Shown here piece after piece: positions 45,566-57,849 of a stretch of 64,000 bases of DNA. The translations under genes and the position numbers were made by a program. The notes beneath the pieces were generated by a model that was not told the origin of the DNA, made no database searches, and saw only the letters and a program-made list of their open reading frames with translations. The first letter of the stretch is position 1; each line of letters starts with the position of its first letter. Source of the DNA: Adiantum capillus-veneris (Eukaryota > Streptophyta > Polypodiopsida > Polypodiales > Pteridaceae); the NCBI GenBank assembly GCA_014529385.2, contig CM043969.1, positions 18,710,446-18,774,445 of the forward strand, given 5' to 3'.

Positions 45566-47300
45566 TGTGAGAAGGATTTGGGAGTGGCCTCTCTAACACC
45601 TTCATATTCCCAAGATGGACGATACAAATAAATGTAGTTCTCACAAGAAGATGTGGCCTTATTTCCACGCACGAATTCATTGACCCTTACACACACATAT
45701 CCCCACCTACACTTGACTAGCTTCCCACTACACTACCATAACCCCAACTCTTATCAATTAGACTCAATGAAGCAAAAAAACCACTAAATTTACAACAACC
45801 CTTACATGTACAAGATGGGGCTCCATAGCCACTCCCAACCATATGCATAAACACATCAAAAACTATCCCAATAAAGACTTATAATAAAACTCATTGCGCT
45901 CAACCAAAAACCTCTAAAAAAGAATGGATAACATGGGGAAAAATTATCCCATTAAAATGCATAAAATAGGGCATTTACTACCAAATCGGAGTTATAGACA
46001 CACACATACCAAAGAGCTCCGTTTCATGTAGTTTCCATCACTAAACAACAATAAGAGGGGCTCAAGTTAATAGCTGGTATACAACAAGAGATGTTGGTTT
46101 AGGAAAAATCAAGGTATGTTGCTAATGTATTGTATATCTCCTTTTGGAAAGGTTCTCCCCTCAAGGCACATCTTGTGCTTGAGGTTCTATGTACATTCTT
46201 TGTTGAGTTAATATAGCTTCTCCACTCACAATTATGAGTATGGAAAAAAACACATTGAGAGGTAGCTAAATAAAGGCCCCACATTTTAAAAATTGAAATA
46301 ACTTCTTTGTCTTCTTTAGTTGAGCTACAGATGTCCCAGCAATAGAATATACACAACCTTTGACGTTTCTTTCCCTAAGAATTGTTTTAAATTGACAATA
46401 AGCATGTCTACTTGTCACGACCATGACTCTAGCTATTTGTAAGTAGCAACAATCACAATCATTTTTGCTCTAGACCTCACCTAGGGTTCTTTAGCCACCT
46501 AAAACCCCCCTTAAACTTGGCATTTTCTTTCTTCAAAACCACGAGTCTTTTCCTTTTTTGCCATACTCACAATCGTGAAAGAGATGATACATTAATTTAG
46601 CAAAGAATGTACAATGAGCTTCAAGTGCTACATGCTCCTTGAGGGGACAACATTTCCACAAAAGGGGGTGTACAAAAGAAATATTTCAAGTCATTGGTAA
46701 AACTTAGTGCATGTTTCCATTCTTTGGCTTGCACATTACACTTTACTCTTGCCCCTATTATAATATAATCTCTTTGCTTTCACGCATGATATCCTTGAAT
46801 TCGACTACTACAATTTTTTCTCAAAACCCAAATGTTCCTTGATTTCTAGATTTGCTTCACATAAAGATACCTATAAATTTGTGTGCATGCAAGGATTACT
46901 TTGTTCTAAAACATTCTCCCTCCCAAGAGCAAGAGCAAGTCATTTCTAAGGAAGAGCACCTTCCAAGTCCTCTACACCCATATGCAAACCACAAGACCAA
47001 GTGAGGAAGTTTAGTCTTTAAATAGATGTATGGATCCTCCAAAGTTGCTTTTCATCTAGAGCAAGCATTTGGGCCAATCCCTCTAACAAGAATCTTGTTT
47101 CTAATTGGGATAGTCCCCCCCCCCCCCCCCCAAAAAAAAAAACCCTTCCAAGAAAATATCTTATTTGATCTTGGCCATTTCACCTCCCAACAGTTGTTTA
47201 ACCTCTTTTTCCATTTTTATTTACCTTCCATAATTGGACAAGCGGCATGAACCATTCAAATTTATACATCAATTTTCCATAAGCTTGCAAATTTATCAGT
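45566..47300. other. Unassigned AT-rich region
   Basis: No gene or repeat with recognisable ends. A minus-strand frame at 46099-46356 (85 residues) has no recognisable domain. A C17 run followed by A10 lies at about 47116-47142. It may be the far end of remnant M and the 3' part of the neighbouring LINE. Confidence 0.4.
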
Positions 47301-48860
47301 CTACATCCTTCTATTAGCAGCTACCATTGTCAGAGAGATGAGCCAACTTGGAGATCTCTTTGTTATTAACCTATTTGGAAACTTTCCTTTAAAGGGGATC
47401 CTCCTCCTAACTTGAGAGCCATCCCTTTCTTAATAGTTCCCTTTTGTAATCTCCAAGATTCATAGACGCCTAGCTTGGAGCTAAAATCTTGTTCTGCATT
47501 TTAGTCTCATTCCAAGGGTTTCCTTGTGAGAAGAGCTCTACATTGTCAATCAGATCCAATCCATGACTGTCCAATCTTGCCTTTGATTTGTTAATGAGAC
47601 TATGAATTTTGCACACATGGCTTTAGTGTGTATCACTAGGCCTAGTACCTCAATGCCCCCGTGGTCCTTAGGTCTTTCCACTTATTCCCATTTCCCTTAT
47701 AGCCACGGAGTCATGTCTTTTGTGCTATTCTTCCATAGGAATTGTTTGATGGTAAAAAATTCTTTCCAATTGTGTTTTGCCAGTTTTAAGATGGGTGAGA
47801 AAAATGAGATATAAGGAATCATAAAGGAGTTAAGCACAATCACCTTCTCACATTACTATTAATTTTGTTCAAGATGGAGTTGAATTTTTGTCTATATGAG
47901 GTGTCCGGTGCACCAAGATGTCTGATCATTTTGCCTTTTGAGACAATTTCTTCAGACCCCTCGATGGGGCCAAATGAGTCATTTCCAATGAGAAAAATTA
48001 TTACATTTTGAGCTTGATTCCATTGCAAAAAATTGGATGACTAGAGAATTCTTCGAAGCATCTAGGAGTTGGATTTTACAAAGAGTAGAGAATCACTGAC
48101 AAATAATTTTCTAGTAGTTGTATGCTCCATGGTAGTGAGAATCCTTGAATCTCCCCTTATGTTATCCTTGATTGATGTCACCAATGGATGAGAACCATTT
48201 CCAAAGAAAAGAGAGTCAAGCAAGCAGCCTTGGTCGATTGTCTCTTTGCTTCAAACATTCCCACAACCCTCTTATTGAAGGCCATATCATTCTGGTCTTG
48301 GACTACATTCCCACAAAGAGTAGAGAATCATTGGCATATAATTTTCTAGGTAGTTGTATGCTCCATGGCAGTGAGAGTCCTTGAATCTCCCCTTTCACAA
48401 TGTTATCCTTGATTGATGTCACCAATGGATGAGAACCAATTGCAAAGAAAAGAGGGGCAAGCAAGCAGCATTGGTCGATTGTCCCTTTGCTTCAAACATT
48501 CCCACCACCTCTTATTGAAGGCCATATTATTCTGGTCTTGGACTACATTCCCACAAAGAGTAGAGAATCACTGACAAATAATTTTCCAATGGTTGTATGC
48601 TCCATGGCAGTGAGAGTCCTTGAATCTCCCCTTTCACAATGTTATCCTTGATTGATGTCACCAATGGATGAGAACCAATTGCAAAGAAAAGAGGGGAAAG
48701 CAAGAAGCCTTGATCGATTGTCTCTTTGCTTCAAACATTCCCACAACCCTCTTATTGAAGGCCATATCATTCTGGTCTTGGACTTCATTCTCTGTGTCAT
48801 TTGTGATTGTTGTTATTAGGTCCCTTCTTCTTAAATCTCTAGTAACTTGAGTTTAGTTGG
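47300..48860 (-). pseudogene. LINE reverse transcriptase fragment (LINE-1)
   Basis: On the minus strand, 48790-48070 reads as RT palm: DQGCLLAPLFFAIGSHPL resembles the RQGCPL.P motif, followed by GEIQGLSLPW and the catalytic box KLYANDSLLFVG (48320-48345; Asp pair changed to Asn-Asp). Farther on, 48028-47840 has an LGxP...RQKFNSILNKINS segment. Then 47790-47600 has KQFLWKNSTKDMTPWL and ERPKDHGGIEVLGLVIHTKA, the post-RT region usual in plant LINEs. The frame is full of stops. No endonuclease part is seen. Confidence 0.78.
48070..48790. repeat. Three tandem copies of a 240-bp LINE segment
   Basis: GTTATCCTTGATTGATGTCA occurs at 48161, 48402 and 48641 (spacings 241 and 239), with the surrounding 240 bp repeated each time at high identity. 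The unit is a multiple of three and covers the RT motifs from RQGCPL to the catalytic box, so the palm segment is triplicated. Box versions are FVSD, YAND and FVSD. Confidence 0.92.
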
Positions 48861-48977
48861 AAGACTCAAGTTTGAGAGCAAGTTCTTTGGCCAGTAGCCC
48901 AGTCATTTCAATCTCTTTGACTTTTATGTTAGCAAGCACAACCTTTGCTGCAAGCCACTTTGTGTGCTCCTCCTCTG

Positions 48978-48979
<2 letters not shown>

Positions 48980-49067
<88 letters not shown>
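48980..49067. repeat. (TG)n(AG)n compound microsatellite
   Basis: About 31 bp of TG then 57 bp of AG, just beyond the probable poly(A)-like tail of LINE-2. Confidence 0.95.
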
Positions 49068-49071
<4 letters not shown>

Positions 49072-49126
49072 ATTATTATTCTCAAAGATAAAATATGGTC
49101 TATGAGACCAAAGTTACATGTGATGT
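49068..49126 (-). other. Probable 3' end of LINE-2
   Basis: On the minus strand this reads GGTCTCATAGACC (a 5-bp stem with 3-nt loop, 49097-49109), then TTTTATCTTTGAG and AATAATAATAAAA, ending at the TC/AG tract. A small hairpin plus simple A-rich tail is a normal LINE 3' end. The body of this LINE would lie on the other side of element H, at 62672-63584. Inference from position. Confidence 0.45.
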
Positions 49127-49131
49127 AGTAT
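49127..49131. repeat. Target duplication of element H, left (AGTAT)
   Basis: AGTAT here and at 62672-62676. Confidence 0.9.
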
Positions 49132-49346
49132 TGTGCGCCTATGTCGCACGTGTCAATGCAAGGAACTTGCCGATACACCGTGCGCGAGCCATAAATGGCT
49201 CCAAGCACACAACAAGCCTAAAATAGTAAGCTCAAAGAAGGCGATGGTGTGTCACTCACTGCTCTACGCTTGCTTCGTGGAGGATTCCTCGCCGCGAAGA
49301 AGAAGGAGCCACTGCTTCGCCGCCGTGCCGCCGTCGCAATGCTCGA

Positions 49347-49391
<45 letters not shown>

Positions 49392-49745
49392 CTCTCTCTC
49401 TCTCTCACGCATACACACACACACACACACAATGAGATGAAGAAGAAGAAGATGGAGATGGAGCAAGAGCACTCTTCTATTGCACAAATGAGAGAATGAG
49501 TGAATTTTAGGTTTAGTTGACTTTTATATGAGCTCACCCCATTCACACTTGGGCGCCCATGCTTAGCCAACTAATCCCTTGAATGTTCCAGTTAGAGTGC
49601 GCCTCTCATTGGCGATCACTCTTACCCTTTTCCTATTGGACCGACAAGCCCAGTACCTAACTCTACAAGTAAATAATACAACGTCCGCCGTAGGTTAGAA
49701 TGTCCGTCGTAGGTGTAGGGTGTCCGTGAGCCGTGAGGGTTAACA
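49132..49745 (-). repeat. 3' LTR of element H
   Basis: Plus-strand TGTGCGCCTATGTCGCACG ... GTGAGGGTTAACA. It contains a (CA)n(TC)n(CA)n tract at about 49350-49431. Confidence 0.92.
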
Positions 49746-51396
49746 TGCCCCCCTTCCTGATGTAGATTCCGTCCTCAGAATCTATTGAGTTGAAGCTCGT
49801 TCGTCGAGGTGGAACAGCATTTGAGATGAATGTCCTTAGCCTTCTTCAGTCACTGCTGCAAAATCAAACAACATTGGCACATTAATTGCATTCTCATAAG
49901 CGATTAAAAAGCATATGCAGTTTTAGGTAGACAAATTGATTGGTAACAGAATTTTAAACAATTTGTCAGCAATAAACATTAAATTGCAATATAATCAAAT
50001 GCATAAACAGATGTAAAGGTAAAAAATTAAACAAGTATGGGGTCGCTAATTTAACGGTCGAAAGGCACTAGAGATCGACTATTAATACCATGGGTAAGCT
50101 TCTTAATTTTCTCTGGTCAATTAAGTTGTTTAATCGCGAGAGCCAAGTATTTCATGTTCGAGGGCTGACTAAAGGCTATACCTAGAAGACCTTGTAGTTA
50201 AGCTACGATAAAAGGAATTTTTCATGAAATCATCGCCTGACTGATTACCTTTTCTTTGACCCCCCAAAGTCTTTTCACAGTGATTCAATTTTGATGTGTG
50301 TGCTTATTTTGTATGCCTTGGGTTTTTTGCTTTTCAAGGAAAAGCGCCCACACTGGGAACCTCTAGGGCTCTAGTACCATAGGCGATACATGTGAGTGAA
50401 GTACCAAATCAAGCTGAGATTTCTCTTCCAGCTTAAGATTTTACATTGTGGCACTTTGATTTGTTTTTGTTTGTTCGTTTTCAGCATTTTAATTTTGTAA
50501 CTTTTGGGGGGTCATATAACACTGTTACACCTCCCCAGGCTCATCACACTAGTAAACTCCCTTTATAATACTTAAGCTAAAGGTCAATAGGGTCAAGCCC
50601 ACTAAAAAGCCCTAGTACATTTCACACAATGCTGCCTAAATCGGATTAACAACCTAAGTAACCATTGATTATTAGGAAGGCATTCCCCATGGTATTAAGA
50701 GAAGATCTCTAACACCTAACTTGGTCAGACTAGCTTAGTCGGACTTGCTTGATGTTTAAACCTAGACAAGTGATTATGACAAAAAATGACATTGATTTAA
50801 TGTTTGGTACTAAGCAAATGCGATGAATATTATGCTACCAATCACAATTAAAGCAGACAAACATGGATGCGAAAAAGATAAGGGGCAATGCTAATAGACA
50901 AGAAACACCTGTTTGTGTTGATGGTCGCGCTTGATCTGAAGTGTGAACGAGAGAAAATTTCCATGAAGGTCCAAATCCTAACCACAACAACATGTTCCTG
51001 TACACACAAGAAACACAAAGAATACCTCTAGGAGGCACATCAGTGGGAAAAAGGAACTTTGCTAATCACTCAAGTTTAAAATAGAAACACTCCTATCGTA
51101 ATAATTCTACCTACCCTCCATCACTTGAGTGCTGAGGATCAAAGGTGTTTTATGACATAGGTTTCTGTTTCAATGTATCGAATGTAAATGTGTAGGTCTG
51201 AGTCAATGTTTTGACTTTTATTGTGCATACTCGTTTGCTAATTGCTCTTGCTCTTTATTTTTTTTGTTTTCTGTGAGTATAAGGCTTTATATGTACATTC
51301 CCTAAGATTGGGAGATTAAGAGGTCAGGGAGGAAGGTTGAGAGGGAAGTGAGTGAATGATGACTGTTAGCAAACACTCCCCCCTTCCTTGTGTAGA
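49746..51396. other. Non-coding 3' region of element H
   Basis: No open frame of note. It begins with the complement of the polypurine tract (TGCCCCCCTTCCT, 49746-49758). Near its other end (51371-51387) it carries a second, very similar one, ACTCCCCCCTTCCTTGT. Each is followed inward by GTAGATY sequence. The block between could be a duplicated or inserted 3' segment. Confidence 0.6.
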
Positions 51397-51984
51397 TCAT
51401 ATCGTTTGAAATGTGCTCGTCACCCTTTGAAACCAATTGTTCCAGACGGTAATAGGTGAGGATTTTTGCCAATAGTTTTCTATTACCTTAGGTTCCTCAT
51501 CGAGTTGCAAGGGTGGTAAGGTGCTCTCCCAGGATCGAACTTGAAGTGGTTCATCAGGTGATTCTTGAACACTAGGAGGTGTGGATTCCTTTGTAACTTT
51601 ATGGAGGTCCACTATTGTAGGTGGAGGATGTGGAGAAGCTTTTACCTCTATGGATGCATTACATGAGGAGCTAGAAGCTTCATGGGACTCCCCCCTTCCT
51701 GAGCTAGGTGGAACAAATCGTTCTTTCTTCGGTACTCAAACTAGCTCTGGAGCGGGTGTGTAGCATTCTGTGATTTTTTCCTTTCCACGATCGTTGATTC
51801 GTTTTGGATCTACGGGATTGAGCTCACATGGGCCCGGTGACAAGTAAGAGCACAATTTAAGTTTTGGCACCCAGATTTGATCATTTCCTTGATAGTAGCC
51901 TTGGGCTTCCAATAGTCGTTTAGGAATCCAACGCCACGTTTTCTTACTTTTCTTGGAGCGAGCTGTATGTTTCTTACAAGGCTT
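51397..51984 (-). pseudogene. C-terminal extension of H gag-protease frame with W-x-P-K motifs
   Basis: Continuing in the protease frame after a TAG at 51982-51984 (Gln fits), the minus strand reads TWRWIPKRLLEAQGYY and QIWVPKLKLCSYLSPG. A TGA follows (Arg fits, before VPKKERFVPP), then a Pro/Ser/Glu-rich tail (51612-51397) ending just before the second polypurine tract. The Trp-x-Pro-Lys motifs resemble those in element D (13850-14280). This is where RT would start in a full element. None is present. Confidence 0.6.
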
Positions 51985-53019
51985 CTATGTTTTAGCACTA
52001 GCTATAGTTGCTAAAGAAGCTTTAGGGACCCACTTGTATGTTTTCTTTGTTATATGAGGATGAGTCTTGTCAGAAGCTATATGCATTGCTTGTAGCATAT
52101 TGAAGGGTACGGGAATTTCATCCCCCTCAGGTGTTACCCAGGTCATCCCCCTGTTTCCCCAAGTGTCTATGGTTGCTGCTAGGTGGACCCAATCCACATT
52201 GTCCGACTCAGTCATCCTAGGTAGTACATCCATATAAGGAGAATCTGCCCCAACATCAGTGTCCGCTTTACATGTGTAACAATACTGCAATGGGGCCGAG
52301 TGAACTGTGGTGTCAGATCTATGATCAATTATAAACCTGTTTCCTAGAGGATGTGCTCGACCCGTCACAAGATCCACTCGGATGACAGAATCTTGGAACC
52401 GCAAGTAGACATGGTTTTTAGACCAGTCATGCACCATTTTTGCTTCCCTCATGAAAGGACGTCCTAAGATCATCTCCGATGCCATAGTGTGTTTGGAGAA
52501 ATCCATAACAATAAAGGTAATCCTTATTTTATGTCCAAAGACCTTGATCTTGAGATCTTCTAGCATCCCAATAGGTTTAACAATAGACCCATTGGCCATC
52601 TTCACTACTATGGTTGTGATCGCAAGGTGAGGTCTTCCCATAGTTTCCCAACAATTTTTAGTCACAATGCTAACCCCAGCGCCACCATCAAGGATTCCCT
52701 TCACAGTTAATCCCTTAGTAGTGATTGGTATGGTCGCATTGGATTCATCACCCTCAAAGTATTGTCCCAACTTGTTAACAGGTATTTCTATAACAAGGTT
52801 CTCATCTAGGTTGGGCTGTGGATCTATGTATTCCTCCTCTATTGGCATCTCCCCAGCTCCATCCATCAATGCAAATTGTGGTAGCCCAAACTTCAGTTCT
52901 CCATTGAGGAAGGCTCGAAGAGCTGAGACTAGCTCAAGGTCTTTATATAGTTTGGACACGATGGTGGTTCTAACTTCTGAAGACATGAAATCCATCAATT
53001 TGGCAATGTTTAACGGCAC
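51985..53019 (-). pseudogene. Retropepsin domain of element H
   Basis: The 344-residue frame includes AYLIEIPVNKLGQYF-like linker sequence, then the active site VKGILDGGAGVSIVTKNCWE (Asp-Gly-Gly; other gypsy proteases have DGGA or DTGA here), then MANGSIVKPIGMLEDLKIKV and the second-half motif MILGRPFMREAKMVHDW. Acidic and Pro-rich sequence follows. It is in one frame with the gag upstream across a TAA at 53023-53025. The TAA could be a C-to-T change of CAA. Confidence 0.85.
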
Positions 53020-53022
53020 CTT

Positions 53023-54390
53023 TTAGCCTTGAGTCCCTTGACATGGGGAAGATGGGATCTCCATTTCTTCAATAGGATCAGGTAGTCCCTCTGTAAACAT
53101 TCTTTCCATCAAGAAGTGAGTACGCCCACTTTTCCATGACTTTAAGTCACTTTCTTCTTGGATGACACTAGGTATGTCCAAGGGTCTATGGACTTGGTGA
53201 GGTTGTGGTTGCGTAGGGAACACGGTGTCTGTAATCTGGATCTTCCTAGGTGCTGGTTCTAGATCCCTTTGGGTATCTTCTACCAAACTCCTTAATTGCT
53301 TGACTCGCTCAATCTCCTCTGTAGGGTTTGGGTAAGCTCCTATCTTCTTTTTGGATCCTGGCCATTGTGGCTCATGAAGATCTTCCTTGTCGGTTTCTAT
53401 GTTAGTGGTCGTTTTGGTCTCCATGGTTTCACCTAAATCAGAATCCTCTTCAATGTCATTCATATATACGGGGTCGTCACCAGTCCCTATGTTGGTCTTT
53501 GAACTGGGGTCTGACTTCGCTGCTGTGTGCGATCTCTTTCTTCGTGTTTTCTTCTTTTTCTGAGATTGGACAATTGATGCCGTGTCTCTTTCCTCGAGAA
53601 TATAGTTTTGTTTTTGGAGCATCGATCGTGTGAGTACGTTTATTGGTACCACGGGTGTACTTGGTGATGGCTCCTCGGTAACTTCAATCAAGTTTAATGG
53701 CGTGATCTTCGGTGCATTTGGATTATTTGGACATTGGGCAATCAAATCATCTATGCGACATCGATTACACATTAGTATCGGCATTGTAGACGTGCTTGCT
53801 TGATTGGTTTGCATTAGTGTGGTGTTCTTTTGTAGCCTAATAGGACACTCAGCTACACGATGTGGACTTCCACACTCATAGCATTGAAGAGGTGGTCTCT
53901 TAACAGTGTAATTGATATTTTGGCCTCTTGCCGCAAGACCAGCTACTTGATATACAGGTTTGACTTGTCCCCAATAGTCCTCCATGTAGTATTGTGGACT
54001 TTCTTCAAGCACATCCATCCCATAGGCAATATTAGGATCTATATCTTCCTCACAGCCTTCCAAACAAGCAATAGATGACTCACAACCCACTTGATTCACA
54101 GAAGTGATTCTCGGATGTGGTGCTTGCGGTCCTAGCACTAGAGGTGGTAAGGGTGTTGTTTGAACAACATTTTGGGCCCTAGGGACCATGTGTTGTGATG
54201 TTTGTTCAATAGGTGGGGCCGGCATCAATGCAGGCACTCGAGGTGTGTCTGTCCATGCTAAGGTTGGTCTATTGTCCATCTCGCGCTTAAATACTGTGCC
54301 GTCCTTAGCTTGATGACCATACCTCCCACATGCATTGCAGTTCCCATTGAAGTTTACTCTAAAAGTAGGGCATTCATTGGTACTATGCGG
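53023..54390 (-). pseudogene. Gag linker and zinc knuckles of element H
   Basis: The segment starts after a TGA at 54391-54393 (Arg fits). The bases just after give a damaged knuckle (CNACGRYGHQAKDG; the last Cys is lost). Near 53870-53910 there is an intact CX2CX4HX4C knuckle, CYECGSPHRVAEC, followed by a CNRCRIDDLIAQC stretch. The rest is Pro/Thr/Glu-rich with a basic cluster (KKKKTRRKRSHTAAKS). In the family such knuckles bind the packaged RNA. Confidence 0.8.
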
Positions 54391-55710
54391 TCAATAGTAT
54401 ACTGAGCACCATTGCTGCTCCCTTCTTGGATACATATGATTGTTTTGCGGAGCACGATTGTCTCTAAGACTCTCTTGAATAGCTTTGGTGAGATCTGCTA
54501 AAGTCATCTCAGATATCTTTGGCTCCTTAGCAATAGGCTTTAGGGTCATTGGCTGATTCCCTGATGCTTGCGAGCTAATAGATTTAGTCTCAACAGACAC
54601 TCTTTCTCCTTGAATCATTAAATTATCCTCCAATTGGATCGCATTGGTGGTGACTGCTTCCCAAGTGGTGATACCTCTAATGACTAGGCCATTGTAGATA
54701 TCCTCATGTCGTAATCCCCTAATGAATCTATCAAGCAATTGGTTATTGTTGAAGCGCTCATTTGGAATACAACGAGAATTCAAATGCTTCAAGCGACTTA
54801 TAAAGTCTCTCACCGACTCTCCTTCTTCTCGTTGGGCTTTCTGGAGCTGAGAGGCTACACGCCAAAGAACTCCCTCTTGTATGTATTCTTTTAAGAACAG
54901 TCTCCTAAGAGTAGGGTAAATCGTTTTTTCTGCCACCCTTAGGGTTCTATACCAATCCCCAGCCTTTCCACTTAAGGTTAGTCTTAAAGCATTGCTCTTA
55001 TGTAGGTCATTGTGTTCTCCTAGAGAATCACATATTTGTTCAAACACTTCGATATGCTTTCTCACATCCCCGTCTCCACTAAATTTTTGTGTGAGCTTGG
55101 CTATTTGTACTGCCTTACTTCTAGGCTCTTTATCAGGCGCGTAACGCATATTCTCAACAATAGATCGACCGATTGCTTGAGCAAATGTTGCCAAGTCACC
55201 TAAGTGAGCAGGCACCGTGGGTGAAGGTGCTCCAGAGACTACATGTGGAGTAGGTATTGGCATTGGGCTTGGCGCATAGGAAGCCCTTGGTTTCCACGTT
55301 GGGTACGATGTTGTGCCATGTGGTGATCCATAGTTCATATGGGTGGCCCTAGGCATAGCACACGTCGGATGTGACATGCTAATGCTAGCCGGTATAGTCC
55401 CATGGAAATAAGAACTTGTGTATTGTGGTTGTGGAGCATAGGTTGTTGAAACAATGGGAGGAGTAGAGACTACATGAGTACGAGGACCCATGGGTGTATA
55501 CGATTGGTACACACTTGTAGGTACTGTTGCAGGCATTGAGCTACCATGTATCGGTGCTTTACTAATAAATGAGGTCCATGGAATGTTTCTTGGCATGCCC
55601 ATCATTGGGGTAGGCATGGTAGCCGTGGTGTCATCAAGGTAAAGATGAGCTAGACTTGGAAAGGCTATCACTTGTGGGCTCAGATTGCACTGAGACCCCT
55701 GGCGAAACAA
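54391..55710 (-). pseudogene. Gag core of element H
   Basis: The 439-residue frame has a Pro/Ser/Thr/Met-rich first half and a gag domain at residues ~195-345: KLTQKFSGDGDVRKHIEVFE, LRLTLSGKAGDWYRTL, then LRRLFLKEYIQEG and ESVRDFISRLKHLNSRCIPN. This is the classic retrotransposon gag fold. The frame then runs into the first knuckle area. Upstream, a frameshift near 55680 connects it to 56137-55634. Confidence 0.88.
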
Positions 55711-56700
55711 CGTATGGAGGATCCATCGGACTTACCGCAGGAGTCTCCATTTGCGATAAGGTCGGTTGTTTAGCCTTTCGTGTATGTAAGAATCTCATGA
55801 GACCCGTTGAAGGCATGTTGATCCCCTTGTTCTGTCTGTCTAACTCAACGACCCTATGGATGACCTCACAAACTCTTTGTCGTTGATCCTGCACAATAGT
55901 AGCACCTATTGTGGATTGTAGGACATCTAACCAACCCACGTGATAGGTGTGACCTGTGTATAGGTCGGTCAGAGTTTTCGTTTGTAGTTCGTACTCCCAG
56001 TTCTTATTTAAGAACACCCCATCTAGGATTGAGGTGCTAGGTGCAATGTTGCTTTCTAGGGGTTGGCCCTTAGCGGTTGCTAAGTTAGGAGCACTCGATT
56101 GCTCTCTTAGAAATGATATTGACATAGGGGCTTTCACTTTTAACTCTCTTCATTGCTCCGCCTTGCGTAAGCTCTCGATTTCCTTTCCCTTGCTGCAAGG
56201 ATATATCGCTCAACCTCTTGCACTTCAGCAAGGCTTCTACCATCGGGTAATATGACCTCGGAGGGAAATGACTCTGAAGAGTCAAGAGGTGCAGTGAATG
56301 AAGTATTCACGTGCACATTCTCTAATGGTATAGGGTCTATGTTGGTCACGAATGGAGAATTTACTTCCCCACCCCCCTCATTTACATCATTAGCTCCATG
56401 TTCGAAGTGAGTGGCTCTACTAAAGGTTTCCTTCAGGCGGCTAAGCACACTTGGCACGTACCGAGGATCCATGGCATGCATGTCTTGGCTCGAGCTATCG
56501 GGATTAGGCATTGGGAAACCCTCCATGACATCGTAGTCAGAGGAAGAGTCACTAGCCGCTATGTTCGGGTCTTGGTCTGTACTACCTTGGGTCCCCGTCG
56601 AGGGTCCAGAACCTAAAGTAGGTGGATATTGAGAACTCGCGTAAGTCAAAATTCTCTCTAGTTGCTCCGTCTCTAGCACACGACCAGAGCGCAGATACAT
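55634..56700 (-). pseudogene. N-terminal part of the H gag polyprotein, two frames
   Basis: Frame 56700-56140 starts MYLRSGRVLETEQLERILTY and continues with acidic, Ser-rich sequence to a TAA. The overlapping frame 56137-55634 (APMSISFLREQSSAPNLATA ...) follows after a frame change and leads into the gag core. MYLRSG is a frequent first phrase of plant gypsy gag proteins, so 56700 is a good start. It lies about 780 bp inside the 5' LTR. Confidence 0.7.
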
Positions 56701-57230
56701 GTGCCTTTGGCACCCTACAAACGTTGGCGAATAACCTCGAAGGTTAATCGCTTACCTTTTTTAAGCGTCCGTTTTCACTCGTGTTTTTTACGTTTTTTAA
56801 TGTTTGATTTTTTTAAAATTAAAGTGTGTGATAGCTCGAAATGAGCGTATCACTTAGAGGGTCGCTGTGTGCTTTACAACACAATTTTCGGGCATCTGAC
56901 GTTCCGTTGGTCTTCAAAAAATCGATTTTTAGCTACGTGTGAAGCTATTCGTTTTTTTAAAAGGCGAATGAGGCCTAGGCTTGAGCATGAGCTTGGGCTT
57001 GGGTCTGGGAGATATTCTCGATCCCCGTCCTACCTTTAAATTTTTTTTTAAAAAATAATTTTTATATATTTTTTAAATTTTTTAAATTTTTAAAAAAAGG
57101 ATAAGGTCGCCGCGGCCTGCGCGAGAGCGCACACACACTCTATGCACCTACTTCTAACTAATACACCTACTCTTACATACTAACACACTCTATTAACTCT
57201 CATAGATCTACTTCCTACTTATTGTACACA

Positions 57231-57356
57231 GAAAACTAACTACCTTAATACACAGAGAATAAACACAATACCTTTGAAATCTCCATTAACAAAGAAAACT
57301 AACAACCTTAATACACAGAGAATAAACACAGTACCTTTGAAAACTCCATTAACAAA
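57231..57356. repeat. 63-bp tandem duplication in H leader
   Basis: GAAAACTAACTACCTTAATAC at 57231 and a near-identical copy at 57294, two units in tandem. Confidence 0.88.
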
Positions 57357-57480
57357 AAAACACACAGTATAACACCTAATCCCTCTTCTCAACACACACA
57401 CCCTCCTTCCTTACCTTTCCTACAATAGAAATTGCACCACGGAGAAGCACAGAGTGCTACTCGAGCTTAATGTATGGCAT

Positions 57481-57498
57481 TCCCCAGCAACGGCGCCA
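57481..57498 (-). promoter_or_regulatory. Primer-binding site of element H (tRNA-Asp type)
   Basis: Minus strand TGGCGCCGTTGCTGGGGA lies four bases inside the 5' LTR. It matches the tRNA-Asp primer site known from plant Athila and related gypsy elements with one change. Confidence 0.85.
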
Positions 57499-57685
57499 AA
57501 AATGTGCACGTATGTCGCACGTGTCAATGCAAGGAACTTGCCGATACACCATGTGCGAGCCACAAATGGCTCCAAGCACACAACAAGCCTAAACTAGTAA
57601 GCTCAAAGAATGCGATGGTGTGTCACTCACCGCTCTACGCTTGCTTCGTGGAGGATTCCTCGCCGCGAAGAAGAAGGAGCCGCCG

Positions 57686-57849
57686 TATGAGAACCCTAGG
57701 AGCTAGAGACTTGGATCCTCCACCCAACCGCCCATACTTATAGGCTCTTAGCCCTAGGATCCCCTATCCACACTGCTAGCTGGCCCATGGCCGGGGTCCG
57801 TGACCCCCCTTTAGTGTAGGGCCCTGCCCGTAGGACCCGTGTCCTGACA
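57686..57849 (-). repeat. 3' LTR of element G
   Basis: TATGAGAACCCTAGGAGC ... CCGTGTCCTGACA. Confidence 0.93.

Noticed and set aside
47116-47142. C17A10 run as a poly(A) tail of a processed RNA
   Set aside because: The A run is short and follows a C run, with no target duplication. More likely a simple-sequence expansion.
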